Of a stretch of 58,769 bases of DNA, positions 32,291 to 40,847 are shown piece after piece. The DNA lies in the NCBI GenBank assembly GCA_944326255.1, contig CALVDG010000015.1:1-58769 (forward strand), read 5' to 3'. The notes under the pieces are model-generated. The model was not told where the DNA came from and made no database searches. It worked only from the letters and a program-made list of their open reading frames with translations. The position numbers and the translations under genes were made by a program. Source of the DNA: an uncultured Bacteroidales bacterium (GTDB lineage: Bacteria > Bacteroidota > Bacteroidia > Bacteroidales > UBA932). The stretch's first letter is position 1, and each line of letters begins with the position of its first letter.

Positions 32291-33545
32291 GGTGCTTCTT
32301 ATTGCTGTAACGCTTACCGTAGACTATACCGCAGACATAGCGGAAAAGTATTATAATCAGAAATACTAAAAGTATGGACGACTCATAGAACAGTCTCTGG
32401 GCGATAGTACCGCGGGCTGTAAGTTCTTCCGAATCCATAGCGACGGTTCTTGCCACATCCTCTGGGTCGAAACGCCATCGGGACCATTTTCTGGCGACAA
32501 TGCCGTCATCCATCAGCATTACTCCTCCGTTGGAGCGCACCATCGATATCAGGGTACGGTAGTCTCCTGTCACAAATGTCCGGGCCAGTCCCGGGAAATG
32601 CATGGCAATCGAATCCACCGCAGAGGACACTACCGGCACCGCCACATAACAACCGGCACCGTAAACCTCCGCTGAGTCAACACACTCCGCCACTTTCTTC
32701 CAGTAACGTCCATCCAGATCTTCCGGACGGAATGCGGAAAATATAAACACAGGGCTGTCCGAGTCCACTATATCCTCCGTAACCATGACTCCGTCTGAGT
32801 CTTCAAGCGTCATATCGAAAAGCAGATCCTCCTCATCACCCAGATATACAGTTTCCCGGTCTACATAAGTCCAGTCTGTTCCCGGAAGGCTGTCCAAAGA
32901 AAAATGCTTCCTGACACCGTCCTTTTCATAGACAAACACCGTCTCGAAGTTATCGGTATCCGTCAACTCATCCATCTTCATCGCAATATTGGTCCCTACT
33001 TTAAAGTTGCCGAATTCCAGCAACGGAATATTGATATAGGAATACACCGTGCAGAACAGTGCAAGTGTACCATATGTGGCCAGAAACGCCCACTCGGCAG
33101 GCACAGGTGCGACCGGCTTGAATTTCTTACGGAAAAGGAATATGGGAACAATGCACACCAGCAGGGCGACATTTTTCGCAAAAGTCTGCCACATACTCAA
33201 ATGTACGGCCTGTCCGAAACATCCGCACTCCTCTATCGCATCGTAAAGCGCCATGAAAAACGTAAGCACAGTAAAAAAAGCCGTCATTATAAAGCCGGCT
33301 GTCGAAGCCACTCTCATCCTGACACACATAATCACGGCTATGCCTATTAGAAACTCCAGAAGCGAAAGGGCCATTCCGAACGGCACTGAGCCGAAGGTCA
33401 GGAAACCCATATGCATGGTTCTAAGATACTCCTCGACTATAAGTCCGGTACCTACAGGATCCGTCAGCTTGAAAAATCCTGACAGGATAAACGTGACTCC
33501 AAAGATAAGACGGAGCAAGAACATCAAGACTCTCAGGAACCTCAT
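32277..33545 (-). CDS. BT_3928-family protein with DoxX/MauE-like membrane domain
   Basis: The 422-residue protein opens with a four-helix DoxX/MauE-like domain (about 1-140): LRLIFGVTFILSGFFKLTDPVGTGL, FGMALSLLEFLIGIAVIMCV, and ECGCFGQAV with a Cys pair. A helix follows (WAFLATYGTLALFCTVYSYI). A periplasmic domain of about 190 residues comes next, and a last helix sits near the C-terminus (ILLVFLIIILFRYVCGIVYG). The CGC motif suggests electron or thiol transfer as in MauE/VKOR-like proteins, which is inference. It overlaps tmk by 4 bases (ATGA) and the permease by 14. Confidence 0.8.
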   Translation of the reverse strand: MRFLRVLMFLLRLIFGVTFILSGFFKLTDPVGTGLIVEEYLRTMHMGFLTFGSVPFGMALSLLEFLIGIAVIMCVRMRVASTAGFIMTAFFTVLTFFMALYDAIEECGCFGQAVHLSMWQTFAKNVALLVCIVPIFLFRKKFKPVAPVPAEWAFLATYGTLALFCTVYSYINIPLLEFGNFKVGTNIAMKMDELTDTDNFETVFVYEKDGVRKHFSLDSLPGTDWTYVDRETVYLGDEEDLLFDMTLEDSDGVMVTEDIVDSDSPVFIFSAFRPEDLDGRYWKKVAECVDSAEVYGAGCYVAVPVVSSAVDSIAMHFPGLARTFVTGDYRTLISMVRSNGGVMLMDDGIVARKWSRWRFDPEDVARTVAMDSEELTARGTIAQRLFYESSILLVFLIIILFRYVCGIVYGKRYSNKKHHVQP

Positions 33546-34210
33546 AACACCTCCCTTATCTTTTCAAAGACCTCGTCCGCGGAGAGCATCTCCCCGCCCG
33601 GACCGGCACAGTCAATCCTGCGGAAGTCCGGATCCGACGCGCACAGACGCAGATAGACATCCCTCACCCTTTTCTGGAAAGCCATATCCGCCTCATGAAT
33701 ATCCTCGGCCCCGTGCAGATACTCCCTGTCACTGCCCTCCCTGACATTGGAGAGTCTTTCCCGTACGAACGAAACCGGCACATCTAAAAAGACATTCAAG
33801 TCCGGACGCGGAATGTCGTATACACCATATTCTGTATCCAGTATCCACCGCTGAAGTTCCAGAGAGCGGTCAGCATCATCTATCTTGGCGCATTGGAAAG
33901 CGATATTGGAATACACATATCTGTCCAGCAGCACTGTCCGTCCCTCTTCCAGCCAACCGCGTATCGTTGCGGAGGCATCCCTGCGGTCCTCGGCGAAGAG
34001 CAGGGCAACTATCATCGGATGCACCTGGTCTATCCGTCCGAACTCCCCACGCAGGAAACGGGCAATCATATCGCCCACAACAGGAGCGTCAAAACGTGGA
34101 AAATGCAGGTATTCCGGACTGCGGCCGTCCCTGGATGCCAGATATTCCGACATCCGAGCCACCTGAGTGGACTTCCCCGAACCGTCAAGGCCCTCTATTA
34201 CTATAAGCAT
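33542..34210 (-). CDS. tmk: Thymidylate kinase
   Basis: The start MLIVIEGLDGSGKSTQ (34210) follows a -7 box; an upstream frame to 34237 lies before it. The 222-residue enzyme has P-loop EGLDGSGKSTQ (5-15), the DR(Y/H) motif VLLDRYVYSNIAFQCAKI (about 94-111) and DLNVFLDVPVSFVRERL. Tmk phosphorylates dTMP to dTDP. The sequence is somewhat divergent from the canonical enzyme, so another deoxynucleoside-monophosphate kinase cannot be excluded. It is the first gene of a four-gene leftward operon ending with the ABC importer. Confidence 0.82.
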   Translation of the reverse strand: MLIVIEGLDGSGKSTQVARMSEYLASRDGRSPEYLHFPRFDAPVVGDMIARFLRGEFGRIDQVHPMIVALLFAEDRRDASATIRGWLEEGRTVLLDRYVYSNIAFQCAKIDDADRSLELQRWILDTEYGVYDIPRPDLNVFLDVPVSFVRERLSNVREGSDREYLHGAEDIHEADMAFQKRVRDVYLRLCASDPDFRRIDCAGPGGEMLSADEVFEKIREVL

Positions 34211-34234
34211 GACTTCCTTTTTGATGAAACTTTG

Positions 34235-34242
34235 CAAAAATA
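34235..34242 (-). promoter_or_regulatory. -7 box for the tmk operon
   Basis: The minus strand reads TATTTTTG about 25 bases upstream of the ATG at 34210. Confidence 0.6.
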
Positions 34243-34287
34243 GTCATTTATACCGATTGACAAACTTTTAGATTGGAGGAAAGTTTG

Positions 34288-34295
34288 TATCTTTG
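34288..34295 (+). promoter_or_regulatory. -7 box for the second AAA-ATPase gene
   Basis: TATCTTTG lies 30 bases before the ATG at 34325, divergent from the tmk promoter. Confidence 0.6.
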
Positions 34296-34324
34296 TATGT
34301 TAACGCCCAGATACTGTTGATGCC

Positions 34325-35890
34325 ATGGACAACGATCGCAGATATTACCCGATAGGACTCCAGACATTCTCGGAGCTCCGAACGAGAAAGAACTACGTGT
34401 ACATCGACAAGACCGAGTATGTCTACCGCATGACGAACTCCGATGCCAAGTACATCTTTCTGAGCCGTCCCAGACGGTTCGGCAAGTCGCTGCTGGTCTC
34501 CACCCTGCACAGTTATTTCGAGGGACGGAGGGAACTGTTCAAGGGACTTGCTATCGAAGGGCTGGAGAAGGACTGGACGGTGTTTCCTGTGCTGCACTTC
34601 GACATGAGCATCGCCAAGCACATGGAGAAAGAGCAGCTTGAAGCAGTTTTGGACAACCAACTGACCGGATATGAAAGACTGTATGGTGTCACCTCAGCGA
34701 ACAAAGACCCGAATCTGCGCCTGAAAAATCTGATAGAGACGGCATACACACAGGCCGGAAGACAGGTAGTGGTGCTCATTGACGAATACGACGCCCCGCT
34801 GCTGGACGTAATGCACGAGGAGCGCGACCTGCCGGTGCTGCGCCAAGTCATGCGCAATTTCTACAGCCCGCTCAAGGCCTGCGACCCCTGGCTGAGATTC
34901 GTCTTCCTGACAGGCATCACCAAGTTCTCGCAGCTGAGTATCTTCAGCGAGTTGAACAACATCAAGAATATCAGCATGGACACGGACTATGCCGCTGTCT
35001 GCGGTATAACTGAGGAGGAGATGCTCTCGCAGATGAGCGAGGACATAGACCTTATGGCGGACAGGATGCGGCTGAGCCGTGATGAGTTACTGAAAAAGTT
35101 GAAAGACTATTACGACGGATATCATTTCACATGGCCCTCGCCGGATATCTACAATCCTTACAGTCTGATGAACGCTTTCGCAGACAAGAAGATACGTTCC
35201 TACTGGTTCGGAAGCGGCACACCCACATATCTCCTTGAAATGCTCCGCAAATATCACGTGGCTCCCACCGAGATCGGAGGTGGCAGCGCAACGGCTGATG
35301 AGTTCGACGCTCCTACGGAAAAACTTACAAGTATAACCCCCCTGCTCTATCAGAGCGGGTACCTCACCATAAAGGAAGGCAGCGAGTTCGCCGAAGTGTA
35401 CACCCTCGACTTCCCCAACCGGGAGATCCGGATCGGCATGATGCGCAGCCTCCTGCCGAACTATCTCGGCTACAATGCAGGCAAGGGCAACACGACTGTA
35501 GCCCTGATGTACGAGGCCATATATCATGAGGACATGGACAAGGCCCTGCAGCTGCTCCAGACCTTCCTCTCCACTGTCCCCTACACCGACAACACGGACT
35601 ACGAGGGGCACTGGCAGCAGATGTTCTACGTCATATTCAGCATTTTCGGGTACTACGTGGATGTGGAGGTGCGTACCCCTAAAGGCCGCGTGGACATGGT
35701 CATGCGTACCGCTACGAAACTATATCTGATAGAACTGAAACTGGACAAGAGCGCGGAGGCGGCCATACAGCAGATTGACCTAAGGCAGTATCCGGAGCGG
35801 TTCGCCCTCTGCGGCCTGCCCGTAGTCAGGGTCGCCGTCAACTTCGACTCCGCCACCCATACCATCAGCGACTGGATTATTTCACAATGA
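34325..35890 (+). CDS. AAA-ATPase with C-terminal PD-(D/E)XK nuclease-like domain, paralog 2
   Basis: The 521-residue protein is a clear paralog of the one at 22258: RRYYPIGLQTFSELRTRKNYVYIDKT, P-loop SRPRRFGKSLLVS, VVVLIDEYDAPLLDV, and ITKFSQLSIFSELNNIKNISMD. The C-terminal nuclease-like motif GRVDMVM with IELKLDKSAEAA is retained. The two differ widely along their length, so this is not a recent duplication. Role unknown. Repeat copy C begins 8 bases after its stop. Confidence 0.85.
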   Translation: MDNDRRYYPIGLQTFSELRTRKNYVYIDKTEYVYRMTNSDAKYIFLSRPRRFGKSLLVSTLHSYFEGRRELFKGLAIEGLEKDWTVFPVLHFDMSIAKHMEKEQLEAVLDNQLTGYERLYGVTSANKDPNLRLKNLIETAYTQAGRQVVVLIDEYDAPLLDVMHEERDLPVLRQVMRNFYSPLKACDPWLRFVFLTGITKFSQLSIFSELNNIKNISMDTDYAAVCGITEEEMLSQMSEDIDLMADRMRLSRDELLKKLKDYYDGYHFTWPSPDIYNPYSLMNAFADKKIRSYWFGSGTPTYLLEMLRKYHVAPTEIGGGSATADEFDAPTEKLTSITPLLYQSGYLTIKEGSEFAEVYTLDFPNREIRIGMMRSLLPNYLGYNAGKGNTTVALMYEAIYHEDMDKALQLLQTFLSTVPYTDNTDYEGHWQQMFYVIFSIFGYYVDVEVRTPKGRVDMVMRTATKLYLIELKLDKSAEAAIQQIDLRQYPERFALCGLPVVRVAVNFDSATHTISDWIISQ

Positions 35891-35897
35891 TGATACA

Positions 35898-36003
35898 GGA
35901 TAAATACAGCAGTCGAAAAGACCAGGCCCTCCCACACCTCCGGTGCGGGCCCCTCCCTCTAGAGCCGAGGGCGGCTAGTCTTTTCTCATTGCTGTATTTA
36001 TCC
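35898..36003 (+). repeat. Intergenic palindromic repeat element, copy C (core only)
   Basis: This copy consists of the long hairpin without the lead-in and second hairpin of copies A and B. Its middle is nearly identical to theirs (GTCGAAAAGACCAGGCCC; CTCTAGAGCCGAGGGCGGCT). The basal arms are a different, perfectly complementary pair, GGATAAATACAGCA and TGCTGTATTTATCC. The apical stem is CCCACACC-TCC-GGTGCGGG instead of CCCACCGC-TTC-GCGGCGGG. Both stems are therefore kept by paired changes. Confidence 0.85.
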
Positions 36004-36047
36004 AAGAGACAACAAACTAACAACAAATTTAATTAATAACAACCGAT

Positions 36048-37382
36048 ATGCTGACATCGATTTCACCCATTGACGGAAGGTACTACAGACAGGTCAGTGA
36101 CCTCTCTTCCTATTATTCGGAATTTGCCCTGATCAGATACAGGGTAAGAGTTGAGATAGAGTATTTCATCGCCCTGTGCGAGCTGCCCCTGCCACAGTTG
36201 GAAGGGTTTGACAAGAGACTGTATGACTCCCTGAGGGCCGTCTACCAGGACATGACCGAGGAAGAAGCCGCTGAAGTGAAAGAGATAGAAAAGACCACCA
36301 ACCACGATGTCAAGGCCGTGGAATACTATATAAAAAGGAAGTTTGACAGCCTGGGCATCAATCCCAGATTCAAGGAGTTCGTGCATTTCGGCCTGACATC
36401 TCAGGACATCAACAATACTGCCGTGCCCCTCAGCCTTATGGAGGGCATACAGGACGTGTACCTGCCTCAGCTTTACGAGGTGCTGAATATGCTGGACGGC
36501 ATGGCAGAGGACTGGAAGGACATCCCCATGCTGGCCCACACCCACGGCCAGCCTGCCTCCCCGACCAGACTGGGCAAAGAAATCGCCGTCTTCACGGCAA
36601 GACTGCGCGAACAGCAGAAGATGCTACTGGCAGTACCGTTCTCGGCCAAGTTCGGCGGAGCCACCGGCAACTTCAACGCCCATTTCGCTGCCTATCCGGA
36701 CATTGACTGGAATGCATTCGCCGAGGATTTCGTGGAAGACAGACTGGGACTTAAACGCTCATATCCCACCACTCAGATAGAGCACTACGACAATACGGCA
36801 GCCCTATTCGACGCCATAAAGAGGATCAACAACATCCTGGTGGACCTGTGCCGCGACATGTGGACCTACATCTCGATGGAGTACTTCAAGCAGAAGATCA
36901 AGGAAGGCGAGGTCGGTTCTTCCGCCATGCCCCACAAGGTCAATCCTATTGACTTTGAGAACGCCGAGGGCAATCTGCTCATGGCCAGCGCAGTCTGCGA
37001 GTTCCTAGCATCCAAGCTGCCCATATCGCGCCTGCAGCGGGATCTGACGGACTCCACCACCCTGCGCAATGTAGGCGTTCCCATCGCCCATACTATCATA
37101 GCCTTGAAATCCCTCCAAAAGGGCCTGGGCAAACTGATACTCAACAGGGATGCCATCGAGCGGGATCTCTCCGACAACTGGGAGGTCGTGGCCGAGGGCA
37201 TCCAGACCATACTCCGCCGGGAGGGATATCCCAATCCCTATGAGACACTGAAGGCCCTGACCCGTACCGGACAGGCCGTCTCCGACCGCACCATCAGGGA
37301 CTTCATCGACTCCCTGAATATCGCCGAGTCGGTCAAGGACGAGCTCCGTAGGCTCACCCCGTTCAACTACACCGGCAGATAG
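36048..37382 (+). CDS. purB: Adenylosuccinate lyase
   Basis: The 444-residue enzyme begins MLTSISPIDGRYYRQVSDLSSYYSEFAL, as in the long E. coli-type PurB. It has the fumarase-superfamily signature GSSAMPHKVNPIDFENAEGN, TSQDINNTAVPLSL and AHTHGQPASPT with the general-acid His. PurB cleaves SAICAR and adenylosuccinate in purine synthesis. Length is normal. Confidence 0.95.
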   Translation: MLTSISPIDGRYYRQVSDLSSYYSEFALIRYRVRVEIEYFIALCELPLPQLEGFDKRLYDSLRAVYQDMTEEEAAEVKEIEKTTNHDVKAVEYYIKRKFDSLGINPRFKEFVHFGLTSQDINNTAVPLSLMEGIQDVYLPQLYEVLNMLDGMAEDWKDIPMLAHTHGQPASPTRLGKEIAVFTARLREQQKMLLAVPFSAKFGGATGNFNAHFAAYPDIDWNAFAEDFVEDRLGLKRSYPTTQIEHYDNTAALFDAIKRINNILVDLCRDMWTYISMEYFKQKIKEGEVGSSAMPHKVNPIDFENAEGNLLMASAVCEFLASKLPISRLQRDLTDSTTLRNVGVPIAHTIIALKSLQKGLGKLILNRDAIERDLSDNWEVVAEGIQTILRREGYPNPYETLKALTRTGQAVSDRTIRDFIDSLNIAESVKDELRRLTPFNYTGR

Positions 37383-37417
37383 GTATCCGAACATTTCTCA
37401 TACACAAGAACAGGATT

Positions 37418-38686
37418 ATGAGACACATCTTGTTGACAATAGCTGCAGCGGCAGTCCTGACTCTCCGAGCCGCTGTCAGTGCTGCTGCCCAGAGCCCGGA
37501 CTACGACACATATTTTACCACTGACCGCCTACGCGTGGACTTCATTCTGGCAGGAAACGCACAGGAACAGCACGCCTACCTGGCCGGCCTCAAGAAAGAA
37601 TGTGCCTGGGCCGGGTCCCATGCATCCCTGATCGACCCGTTCCGCTACGGCGAATACATGTTCGAGGCCTGGTCAGGCGAGACCCTGATCTACTCCAAAG
37701 GATTCTCCACCCTCTTCCAGGAGTGGAGAACTACATCCGAAGCCAGCAAGGTTTCAAAGGCTTATACGCAGACAGTATGGATGCCCTTCCCCAAGGATGA
37801 CGTACACATAACCCTCTCAGAAAGGGTAAAAGCCACAGGGGAGTTCCGCGAGATTTTCTCTTGCAGCATAGACCCTGAAGATGCCCTCATCAGCCGCGAG
37901 GCCGCCCCTGACTTTACAGTCACACCCCTGCTCACATCCGGAGACATGGAGCACAAAGTGGACCTGCTCTTCGTAGCCGAGGGCTACACAGCAGACCAGA
38001 CGGACCAGTTCCACCGCGACTGCCGCAAGTTCATGGAGTACCTCTTCTCTATGGAGCCATACAAGTCCCGCAAGAGTGACTTCAACGTCACAGCCGTGGA
38101 CGTCGTATCCCCCGAGAAAGGCACTGACATCCCCAATCAGGATATCTGGAAGCACACCGCCCTCAACTCGCATTTCTACACCTTCTACATTGACCGCTAT
38201 CTGACCGTCACCGACCACAAGTCCATAGCCGACAACGTGGCCGGCGCCCCGTTCGATGCCATTTTCATCGTAGTTAATGAAGAAAAATACGGCGGCGGAG
38301 GCATCTACAACTCCTACGCCCTGGGCACCGCCGGCAACGAATTCTCCTATCAGGTATTCATCCACGAGTTAGGTCACAGTTTCGCAGGGCTGGGAGACGA
38401 GTACTACACCTCCGAGGTCGCCTACGAGAACTTCTACAACCTCGAGACCGAGCCCTGGGAGCCCAACATCACCACCCTAGTGAACTTCGAAAGCAAGTGG
38501 AAGGACATGATCGACTCCGGCAAGTGGAGCGAGGAACAGGTAGGTGTCTACGAGGGCGGCGGATACATGGCCAAGGGCGTCTACCGTCCCCGCGAAGACT
38601 GCCGCATGAACACCAACACCGCTCCCGACTTCTGCCCAGTATGCCAGCGGGCCATCAGCCGGATGATAGACTACTACTGCAGATAA
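37418..38686 (+). CDS. Secreted M64-family metallopeptidase
   Basis: The 422-residue protein has a signal peptide (ending near SAAAQ). The zinc motif HELGHSFAGLGDEYY gives the HExxHxxxxxxD pattern of the M64 (IgA-peptidase-like) family. Preceding sequence HKVDLLFVAEGYTADQTDQFHRDCRKFMEYLF and GGGGIYNSYALGTAG are also typical. A Cys pair near the C-terminus (FCPVCQRAISRMI) may form a disulfide. No type IX secretion domain is seen. It probably acts in the periplasm or outside; the substrate is unknown. Its stop overlaps the next start (TAATG). Confidence 0.88.
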   Translation: MRHILLTIAAAAVLTLRAAVSAAAQSPDYDTYFTTDRLRVDFILAGNAQEQHAYLAGLKKECAWAGSHASLIDPFRYGEYMFEAWSGETLIYSKGFSTLFQEWRTTSEASKVSKAYTQTVWMPFPKDDVHITLSERVKATGEFREIFSCSIDPEDALISREAAPDFTVTPLLTSGDMEHKVDLLFVAEGYTADQTDQFHRDCRKFMEYLFSMEPYKSRKSDFNVTAVDVVSPEKGTDIPNQDIWKHTALNSHFYTFYIDRYLTVTDHKSIADNVAGAPFDAIFIVVNEEKYGGGGIYNSYALGTAGNEFSYQVFIHELGHSFAGLGDEYYTSEVAYENFYNLETEPWEPNITTLVNFESKWKDMIDSGKWSEEQVGVYEGGGYMAKGVYRPREDCRMNTNTAPDFCPVCQRAISRMIDYYCR

Positions 38687-39438
38687 TGACCATAAGGCCG
38701 TACAGATACTACCTGATCGACCTGGACCGGACCCTGTGGGACTTCGACAGCAACTCCGAGCACGCCATCGGTCTGCTCATCTCCCGCAATCCTGTGCTCT
38801 ACAGGACGATACAGGAAAAAGAAGGGTGTGGGGAAGATTCCCTGCACCGTTTCTTTATGCGCTACGACGTGCTGAACCACCGGCTCTGGGCCATGTACGA
38901 GCGTGGTGAGATGTCCAAGGAGGATCTGCGGTGGAAGAGGTTCTACGAGGCATTCCGCTGGTACGGAGTAGAGGACGAGGCCCTCTCCCGGCAGTTCGGA
39001 GAAGACTATCTCGAACAGATGGTCTGCGAGAACAGACTGATGCCCGGAGCCAGGGAAATGCTGGAGGCCATACGCATGGCGGAAGGTAAAATGGCTGTTC
39101 TCAGCAACGGTTTCCGCGAGGTGCAGTACCGCAAGCTGCGCGGAGCCGGCATAGCGGAATATTTCTCGGCAGTGGTAGTGTCGGAGGAGGCCGGTTGTCT
39201 CAAGCCCCGTCCGGGCATCTTCGCTTACGCGGTGGAGACCCTCTCGGGCATAAAACGCACGGAAGGAGACAGATGGAGAAAAGCGAAAAGGGCCACCCTC
39301 ATGATAGGGGATGACCCTGTAAACGATATTGAAGGAGCCCAGATATTCGGCATCGACCAGTTCTACTACAACCACAAGGGCCACAAGGCCATCTCCCACG
39401 CCACCTACGAGTCCCCCGACCTCACTCCTTTCCTATAG
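38686..39438 (+). CDS. YjjG-like HAD nucleotidase
   Basis: The ATG overlaps the preceding stop by one base, giving MTIRPYRYYLIDLDRTLWDFDSNS. The 250-residue HAD-IA enzyme has motif I YYLIDLDRTLWDFD, motif II VLSNGF, motif III Lys in CLKPRPGIF and motif IV MIGDDPVNDIEGA. The pattern DLDxTLWDFD fits YjjG-family noncanonical pyrimidine nucleotidases. A longer in-frame opening through the M64 gene is not used. It overlaps the convergent S4 gene by 6 bases. Confidence 0.85.
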   Translation: MTIRPYRYYLIDLDRTLWDFDSNSEHAIGLLISRNPVLYRTIQEKEGCGEDSLHRFFMRYDVLNHRLWAMYERGEMSKEDLRWKRFYEAFRWYGVEDEALSRQFGEDYLEQMVCENRLMPGAREMLEAIRMAEGKMAVLSNGFREVQYRKLRGAGIAEYFSAVVVSEEAGCLKPRPGIFAYAVETLSGIKRTEGDRWRKAKRATLMIGDDPVNDIEGAQIFGIDQFYYNHKGHKAISHATYESPDLTPFL

Positions 39439-39816
39439 CAGTTCGTCCATAAGGCGGTCGAGGTCGCGGCGTTCCTTCTTGGTAGGACGGCCCGTCCCGC
39501 GGTCGCGCCTGATGTATATTGTCTCGAACGGAGCGTTGAGCTTGTCCAGCTCCTCCTGAGGAGTGATATCTTCCGCAAACTCAGGCACCAGTTTCGCCCC
39601 CACCCGATTGCCTATCGGTACTATTATACGGTACTGAAAGTGTACGCTGCCCTTACGAATGGTCACTGTATCCCCGGCCTTGACATCCCGGGAAGCCTTG
39701 GCCTCCGCACCGTTGACACTGACTTTGCCGCTGCGGCAGGCATCCGCAGCCTCGGTACGGGTCTTGTACACCCTTATCGACCATAAGAACTTATCTATTC
39801 TTACCTGCTCCTCCAT
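39433..39816 (-). CDS. S4-domain RNA-binding protein (HslR-like)
   Basis: The 127-residue protein has an N-terminal S4 domain: RIDKFLWSIRVYKTRTEAADACRSGKVSVNGAEAKASRDVKAGD. It ends in a basic tail (GRPTKKERRDLDRLMDELL), the layout of HslR (Hsp15). HslR binds stalled 50S subunits that carry nascent chains. It is the last of a three-gene leftward run, 2 bases after manA. Confidence 0.88.
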   Translation of the reverse strand: MEEQVRIDKFLWSIRVYKTRTEAADACRSGKVSVNGAEAKASRDVKAGDTVTIRKGSVHFQYRIIVPIGNRVGAKLVPEFAEDITPQEELDKLNAPFETIYIRRDRGTGRPTKKERRDLDRLMDELL

Positions 39817-39818
39817 AA

Positions 39819-40847
39819 CTACTCCTTTATATAATCATCCTTTTCCTCCTGCCTGCCTATATAGACTTCCATGACATGGGTTCCCGGCACAACAGGCGCG
39901 AGCATGAAGTCCGGCATGGCGGCCGGTATCAGCACCCACTCTCCCCGCAGCAGCGGATACCTCTCAGAGCCTTCGGATGGTGTCAGCACTGCCTCGCCCT
40001 CCAGACAGGTATAGAGGATAAAACTCTCGTAACGGTCCGGCCATACCCGCAGCGGAGCCGTAAGAGCAAGCTCGTTGGCCGTGAAATATTTATTGGAGAC
40101 AAGCTGCTTTGAAGCTCCGCTCATGCCCGCCGGGACAAACAATGAACCGCTGTCATACTTGCGGTAATTGATGCAGCTCAGGGCCTGGTCCACATGCATC
40201 TGCCGGGCAGTGGCGGGGTTGTGCTCGCGGCCCCAGTCATAGATACGGTATGTCACATCCGAGAGCTGCTGTATCTCGGCTATCACCAGACCGCCTCCGG
40301 CAGAGTGTACCGTCCCGGCTTCGATGAAGAAGAAGTCTCCCTTGTGCGGAGTCACGACATTGAGCACCTCCTCGAGAGTGCCTTTGGCGCAGCGGTCCAG
40401 GAACTCAGGCACATCCATATCCTTGTTGAATCCCATATATATCCTGGCATCAGGGTCGGCCTCAAGGACATACCAGGCCTCGTTCTTGCCATAGGAGTTG
40501 TGCCTGTCAAAGGCAGTATCATCGTCCGGATGCACCTGGACCGACAGGCGGTCGTTGATGTCCAGCAACTTGACCAGTATCGGAAACTCGTCCCCAAAAC
40601 GCTTGTAGTTGTCATCCCCGACTATCTCGTCCATATATGTCTCGATGACATCGAAGAGAGGGTTGCCGTCCAGCCAGCCTCCGGCTATCACCGAGCTGTC
40701 GTCCTCAAAGCCGGAAATCTCCCAGCTCTCTCCTATCACTTTCTCCGCGTCGAACGGTTTGTGGAACTGAGCCGCCAGACGGTGACCGCCCCAGACCCTC
40801 TCTTTCGGCTGGGGTATGAATTTAAAGGGATATATTGCTTTCTTCAT
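39819..40847 (-). CDS. manA: Class I mannose-6-phosphate isomerase
   Basis: The 342-residue enzyme interconverts mannose-6-P and fructose-6-P. Zinc ligands are visible in SVQVHPDD (Gln, His), KNEAWYVL (Glu) and IEAGTVHSAGGG (His). The N-terminal KERVWGGHRLA and the AEIQQLSDVTYRIYDWGR segment are characteristic of the short bacterial class. It lies between the CPBP protease gene (4-base overlap) and the S4 gene. Confidence 0.92.
   Translation of the reverse strand: MKKAIYPFKFIPQPKERVWGGHRLAAQFHKPFDAEKVIGESWEISGFEDDSSVIAGGWLDGNPLFDVIETYMDEIVGDDNYKRFGDEFPILVKLLDINDRLSVQVHPDDDTAFDRHNSYGKNEAWYVLEADPDARIYMGFNKDMDVPEFLDRCAKGTLEEVLNVVTPHKGDFFFIEAGTVHSAGGGLVIAEIQQLSDVTYRIYDWGREHNPATARQMHVDQALSCINYRKYDSGSLFVPAGMSGASKQLVSNKYFTANELALTAPLRVWPDRYESFILYTCLEGEAVLTPSEGSERYPLLRGEWVLIPAAMPDFMLAPVVPGTHVMEVYIGRQEEKDDYIKE

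Noticed and set aside
30187..32356. Long plus-strand frames (357 and 374 residues) opposite the ABC ATPase and permease
   Set aside because: Arg/His/Gln-rich translations without motifs; the opposite strand carries complete transporter genes.
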